From positions 9,005,001 to 9,069,000 of the forward strand of contig JACGWO010000006.1 of the NCBI GenBank assembly GCA_034509735.1: DNA of 64,000 bases, written 5' to 3'. Positions 59,396-64,000 of the stretch are shown here, in pieces; the first letter of the stretch is position 1, and every line of letters begins with the position of its first letter. A model generated the notes under the pieces. That model worked only from the letters and a program-made list of their open reading frames with translations, did not search any database and had not been told where the DNA came from. Origin of the DNA: Sesamum alatum. Its lineage: Eukaryota; Streptophyta; Magnoliopsida; Lamiales; Pedaliaceae. The position numbers were made by a program, and so were the translations under genes.

Positions 59396-59870
59396 GTGGT
59401 GGTCCACCAGCTACAAGAGATGGTGAGGTCGCAATCGTGGCCTGTCAGTTCCACCACCGACAGGTGGTGCTTCCTAGGTTGCGGAAGCAGCATTTCGACC
59501 ACCCCCACCACCACCAGCGCACAAAAATATGAAGAGGGTGGGATAATGTCCTCGCACCGACGCATTAATGCGCTCGTGTATCTTGCGCTTAGCCCTGAAA
59601 TAACATATTAATTAGTGTTTAAGACAAAAAAAAAAAGATCAAAAGAATAACAAAGATTATAAAAAAAAAAAAAAAAGAGAGAGAGAATTAGTACCTCGCG
59701 TCGATGCAGCGCTGATGGTGGGGGACTGGTGGTACCTCCTGTGCCATCGGTGCGGGAGTAGACAGGCCTACATCCAGATCTGTCACTAGTACGACAGTTG
59801 AGGGGTCAACTGGTGCCACCAGAGCACCAGCACTTTTGGTTCGAGAGAATGAAGGAAATTTATATTTTAT
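59396..59870 (-). other. Coding-like GC-rich blocks, spliceable on the minus strand
   Basis: Two GC-rich blocks (59690-59850 and 59396-59600) flank an A/T tract that, on the minus strand, has a GTACTAA donor next to CGACGCGAG and a TTATTTCAG acceptor. Spliced, the frame stays open (…HHQRCIDAR then LSARYTSALMRR…). No family is recognised, and the proline/threonine-rich text resembles linker sequence. It could instead be part of the CACTA gene in rearranged orientation. Confidence 0.35.
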
Positions 59871-59949
59871 TTTTATTTTATCGTATAAATTAAATTTTTT
59901 TAAATATTTTAATAATTTTTTTATTTTTTTGTGATATTGCAGATGACGT

Positions 59950-60854
59950 ATTAGTGGGACTGTGACAATGAGCCCATATTTTGGGTATTTCACATGTTCG
60001 CTACCAAGTTCATCAGCAAGTGCTTCACCCTCGCCAGACAGTCTCTAGTGAAGCCAGTGTGGCTGGCGAACGATGTCTGACACCAACTCCAGTTGTACCG
60101 GGACAGCGAGGAATTAAGAATGAGTTGGCCAAGAACAAGGCCAACCGGTCAGTTAACCCCGGCGCAGCATCTATTGTCTTTGCAGGCGATCTTCCTTAGT
60201 CGACATGCACTGGAGGAAGATGGTAAGTAATTTTAATTTTTTTTAAAGCTTTTATCAATATTTAATAAATATTCGGCTAATTGATCTTTTCTTGTACAGG
60301 AGGCATAGCTCGGTCGGCCTGTGAAGCAGACGGAGTTATTCTTCAAATGCTACAAGAAGAAGGCCGACGGCGGTTGGAGCGGCCCGAGGGCAGCGGAGGT
60401 GGCAGTAAGTAATCATCATTTAATTTTCTTCTTTAATTTTTTTGAATAGTAATAATATTCTAGTTTGTTTTGCAGGAGATATTCCAAAAGCTCCTAGGAT
60501 CACCAGCCTCAGGCCAAGATACTCCGCCCAAATCGGATTGGCTCAGTAGCGATGACTGAGCACAACCTGTGGCTGGCAGCAGTTGGGGTCAAGAACAAGG
60601 GTTGTGTGTTCGGCCTTAGTTCTGAGGCCCACACCATTAGCCAAACTTTCACATCAACATTGCCACCACCGCCGCCATACCTGGACATGGAGAATCGGAT
60701 GATCCAACTTGAGACGATGATGGTCGACATCATGGCCATGATGAAGGCAATGTAGACAAACTCTTCCACTGTCGGCCTGTCACAGCCTTCGACAAAACCC
60801 CATGTCCCAGACGATGACAACATGGACCATGACGATAAGGAGGCTGGGGTGTAG
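59950..60854 (+). pseudogene. CACTA TNP1-like protein (Transposase_24 / Ptta type), broken
   Basis: TNP1-class proteins bind the subterminal repeats and assist transposition. Exon 1 (to 60222) reads EPIFWVFHMFATKFISKCFT, ARQSLVKPVWLANDV, then TGA where Trp is expected. After a frameshift it reads ELAKNKANRSVNPGAASIVF, the conserved 'KNKANR' stretch. Intron 1 is 60223-60299 (GTAAGT...TACAG). Exon 2 reads RPVKQTELFFKCYKKKADGG. Intron 2 is 60405-60475 (GTAAGT...TGCAG). Exon 3 reads LWLAAVGVKNKGCVFGLSS, a coiled-coil-like MENRMIQLETMMVDIMAMMK, a TAG, and an in-frame acidic end closing at 60854. The N-terminus is not found. Confidence 0.82.
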
Positions 60855-61070
60855 ATTAGGTTTTTTTTTTAGTATTTGTAATTAAATGGTTAATTATTAT
60901 ATTAATATAATATTTTTACGTAATTATCCATATTTTATTGTTAATTGCATTCAATTATTTAATATTTAATTAATTTATCAAATTAAAATAAATAAATAAT
61001 TTTACTAATTAATTATAATAATAAATTACTATTTCAAAACTAAATAATAATAATAATAATAAATAATCTA
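60855..61070. other. AT-rich 3' untranslated stretch
   Basis: Nothing but AT-rich sequence with short TAA/ATA repeats (near 61040-61060) between the TNP1-like stop and the subterminal repeats. Confidence 0.5.
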
Positions 61071-61849
61071 GGAACGGTCGTTTGAACGGTTAGGGATTGC
61101 CTAAATATCGAGTAAACCATTTCAAACATGGATTCCACGAATAAGTGATCCGTTCCAAAGTGTAGTCCAACTGAGTTTCAACTTGGGTCACAAATACCGG
61201 TCCAACATATTGAAACAAAAACAAATGCCGTTCCAAATTTTATCACCAAATATTGAGGTTACCATTCCAAATCAAGTTCCTAAGGACCGTGACAATGTTG
61301 CATTCCAAAAAGGACAAAATCATGCCTAATTATATTCCAAAGTTAATGACCAAATATCATTTATGTCGTTCCACATTCCATTCCTAAAATTGTCCCAAGC
61401 ATGTATTCCAAATAAAGAACAACACCATTCCTAAATACATTCCAATGTAAGGTTCCACTATAGTTCCGTATGCCGTTCCAATACCTATTAGCTGGGCATA
61501 AACCAACCATTCCAAAATGTACACCTAAAAGAGTTGCAAGATGTGTCGTTGGTACATTCAAATTTATGTCAATAAAGTTGTAAAGACAGTTCAAAATCAT
61601 GTCAACAATTAAAGAATTTAACCGTTTCAAACAATAAAAATGTGTTCCAAATACACAAATTACATATTTACACATACAAACGTAATGAGGATCAATTTTT
61701 ACTATATGAGTCAAAAACCATGCCTAAGTAGGAACAATCGCTTCACAATTGTTCCTAAATATTAGGAACACCGTCAATTACGATGGAAGGTCCCCTATTC
61801 CATTACCATTCCAAAGGCCGGTCAAATATGTTTAGCAAGTAATTCTAGT

Positions 61850-61881
<32 letters not shown>

Positions 61882-61921
61882 GTCCCTAAGCCCGCTACAA
61901 TTCCTGTATTTTATTGTAGTG
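61070..61921 (+). repeat. CACTA 3' subterminal repeats and terminus
   Basis: More than fifteen variants of 'ccattccaaa', 'cgttccaaat', 'cattcctaaa' in both orientations at 61070-61860, then an A run (61858-61881) and the terminus ...TATTGTAGTG. Clustered short subterminal repeats are the binding sites of TNP1-type proteins in known CACTA elements. Confidence 0.8.
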
Positions 61922-63804
61922 AATCCATCGGAAGCGTGAAAAGATTAGAAATTAAAGTATTCAAAACCTAATCAAAGGGTGTACCCTTGATCTTTCTCCA
62001 GCGTTCTATGTAAGATGTGCAGATTTAGATATCATACAAACACAATCATGCATGTAATTCTTATGGAAGAACAAGAAAAAAGAAGAAACACAATATATGT
62101 AAAAATGGAGCATAACCTTTGTTGCTATCTTGTGATGGGCTACGTACGTTGATCTCCTCTCTGAGCAATGCTCAAACTTAAGATTCCATCATAAAGATCC
62201 TCTAAGGATGTCAACACCACACCAGGAGTAGGTCTAATCCTCTTGCTAGAGAAGATTAAATCTTGGAAGAAAATCGATCTAAAGAATCACACTATTGATT
62301 AGTGTATTCTTTTGATCTTCTCAAGTTCTAAAAATGATCCTACACAAGGGAAAGGCAGAGAGTGTGTAGGAGAGGAGGGGGCTCGGTTGTGAGTCTCGTT
62401 GTTGAAGGGAGCATGAGAATGACCTAGCCGTTCAAACTCAATACCTTCAATCTTTCAACCTTCCATGTCGTATGATGCAAATCATACCATATGGAAGGAC
62501 CAATGATCATAGACGAGTTGTGCTTTCCAAAGGCACAACTCAGCCAACCCCTCTTTCCATGTATGGAGGAGTCCAACTCCTCCTTTCCTTACATGAAAGT
62601 TAACTCAGCGCTTCGGCCCCATTTTTAGTGAACAATGAATTTTAGTTATATCTAATTTAATTAAAACCCAACTAAATAAGGTCCAATGTCATTAAATTCA
62701 ATTAAAGACATAAGCCCAAACTCCTTTTGCAATAAATTAACATAAGCTCAATTAAATTAATTCAATTAACTTAATCTTGGCCTATCCATCCAATGGATTA
62801 TCCACATATAAATAATTTAATTATTTATACTTTCTTGGCATTAACTTAATCCAATTAAATTAATTTGCATCTTTTGGAATTAATTCCAAATTAATTTTTT
62901 TACCTCCTCTATGATTTGTGTGTGACTCTTTAGGTTCACCTTCATCTAGACTTGGGCTTGTATCCGACATAAATGATTAATTAAATCTAATTTAATTCAT
63001 TGTTCCTAATTAACCATTAATCAGAAACACCCGCTACCATAGGTGATTGTCTAGCAATGGTGCATGGCATTTAGAGACTATGTGAAAGTTGGAGCGAACA
63101 TTTAGGCTCCTGAGTTCCATACGAGTACGGTCTTCCATCTACGTCTCCTGGCCTTAGTCTAGAGCATGAAATTGGACCTCGGTTCCCATCTTGGACTAGG
63201 CATCTATGCTTAAAACTTGAGTCTGTGTTTGCTTCATTGTTCGACATAGGAAATTATTTCCTATTCGACCAATCACTATGGCCACTGTGACTGTCATGGT
63301 TCCTCAAGTCTGAGGACTACTCCGTACTATCGGTGCTAGAGAATTCCAGTCATACCAACCAAGCCTCCAAGGCTTTTCATATGATGATTCCTCGTGAGTT
63401 AGTTCAGTCCATTCGACAACCAATCAATCAACCCACTGAGATCACATAGATGTCCAACGTCTGTCACCGATGAAACACGAGACTCATCCAATGAATGTGA
63501 TGCTTAGTGCAAGTCTCTATTGGCTCTCGAGGTCCTCAACTTGGAACGTTTCAAACCAACCCTCAAAAGTTCATTTCATGGCTGACATCCAATGCGCAAC
63601 CCAACTACGTGTGTTATCCAATTGGTCTATGGGAATCTATTATGACGTTAAAATGCCATTTAACATAATCGGTAAGTACAACAAATACATTATGATAAGG
63701 ATGAATACTTACCATATTCATCAAGAAAAATTGCTATAATAAAGATTGTTGATTACTTCACAAAACCGTCAATCCAATTGTCTTTATGATCACCTATTCT
63801 AACA
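61922..63804 (-). repeat. Family A-related LTR (reverse), U5 end truncated
   Basis: Minus-strand TGTTAGAATAGGTGATC at 63804 downward, U3 module near 62925, ACTA/TAGT hairpin at 62276-62317, U5 hairpin at 61971-61992. It reaches the CACTA terminus before its CTTCA end, so CACTA insertion or a later deletion removed the last bases. Confidence 0.82.
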
Positions 63805-64000
63805 CTTACTTGATGTGTTCACGCCTTACATAGGAACCCATTAGGTCAAAGGAAAGTTGTTAGTACTACTTAATATAACGATGCGCATGGATGGAAAAGT
63901 TTTTGTGTTTTACTGCACCACCATGAAAACACTCAACCTAACCGTTTTCATGGCTATATGATGATCTTGTTTGAGGTTGATTACCATAGGCAACTTAGAC
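63805..64000. other. Unassigned sequence
   Basis: The last 196 bases show no coding frame or repeat that I recognise. They may be the flank into which the LTR at 61922-63804 inserted. Confidence 0.4.

Larger units (their letters stand above)
55890..61921 (+). mobile_element. CACTA (En/Spm) transposon, 5'-truncated
   Basis: A TNP2-type C-terminal pseudogene (about 55893-56731) and a spliced TNP1-like pseudogene (59950-60854) are followed by a subterminal block rich in 'cattccaaa/gttccaaa' words (61070-61860) and the terminus TATTGTAGTG at 61921. The 5' terminus and most of TNP2 are missing, replaced by plastid-like DNA and Copia 4. The element abuts a reverse LTR at 61922. The left partner of a 3-bp TSD cannot be tested because that end is lost. 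Confidence 0.85.

Overview
This window is flowering-plant nuclear DNA made almost entirely of transposable elements stacked inside one another. I found no intact host gene, tRNA, rRNA or CRISPR array. The plant call rests on Ty1/copia elements primed by initiator Met-tRNA, a CACTA (En/Spm) element with a TNP2-type C-terminus, a Mutator-like element, a plant LINE RNase H remnant, and a fragment of the plastid gene ycf2. Plastid ycf2 is degenerate in grasses, so a non-grass angiosperm is more likely (inference).

Layout. 1-60 is one end of a CACTA element. 313-16558 is a single old reverse-strand LTR ('family D') split by three insertions: a 9.9-kb Copia (448-10353, TSD AAGGG), a 849-bp foldback-ended MITE (10942-11790) and a Mutator-like element (12109-15800, 9-bp TSD CATATTCAA). 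Solo LTRs of a second, ~2.1-2.3 kb family ('family A', TGTTAGAATAGGTG...CTTCA) sit inside the Copia (1017-5241) and inside the Mutator-like element (13045-15285). 16559-17995 is a LINE 3' part with an RNase H pseudogene. 18535-21970 holds a reverse Copia leader plus LTR, abutting the 3' end of a forward Copia. 22365-27097 is a Copia reduced to gag, its 3' LTR split by a family A solo LTR. 27257-31099 is a decayed Copia pol with a MITE in it. 31100-36784 is a run of LTRs in both orientations.

36848-46906 is the best preserved element: a full reverse-strand Copia with two ~2.2-kb LTRs, PBS, leader, gag, protease, integrase, RT and RNase H, and TSD GCATC. Its integrase reading frame is intact but its protease aspartate is lost. 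47130-50285 is a reverse LTR split by a forward solo LTR (TSD CTATC). 50286-55415 is a 3'-truncated forward Copia (LTR, PBS, leader, gag). It abuts plastid-derived DNA (about 55503-55668), then a CACTA element (about 55890-61921) with a TNP2 C-terminal pseudogene and a spliced TNP1-like pseudogene. 61922-63804 is a last reverse LTR.

The most interesting signal is not in the proteins. The LTRs have diverged a great deal, yet they share small structured modules whose stems change in a compensatory way: a U5 hairpin with a constant GGG-N-ACACCCC apex in at least 14 copies, and a longer hairpin closing on ACTA/TAGT in 11 copies. The Mutator-like element carries its own array of four covarying hairpins. 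All element boundaries given with a TSD were read directly from the sequence. Lineage names (Angela/TAR-like, MULE, PIF-like) are inferences from structure.
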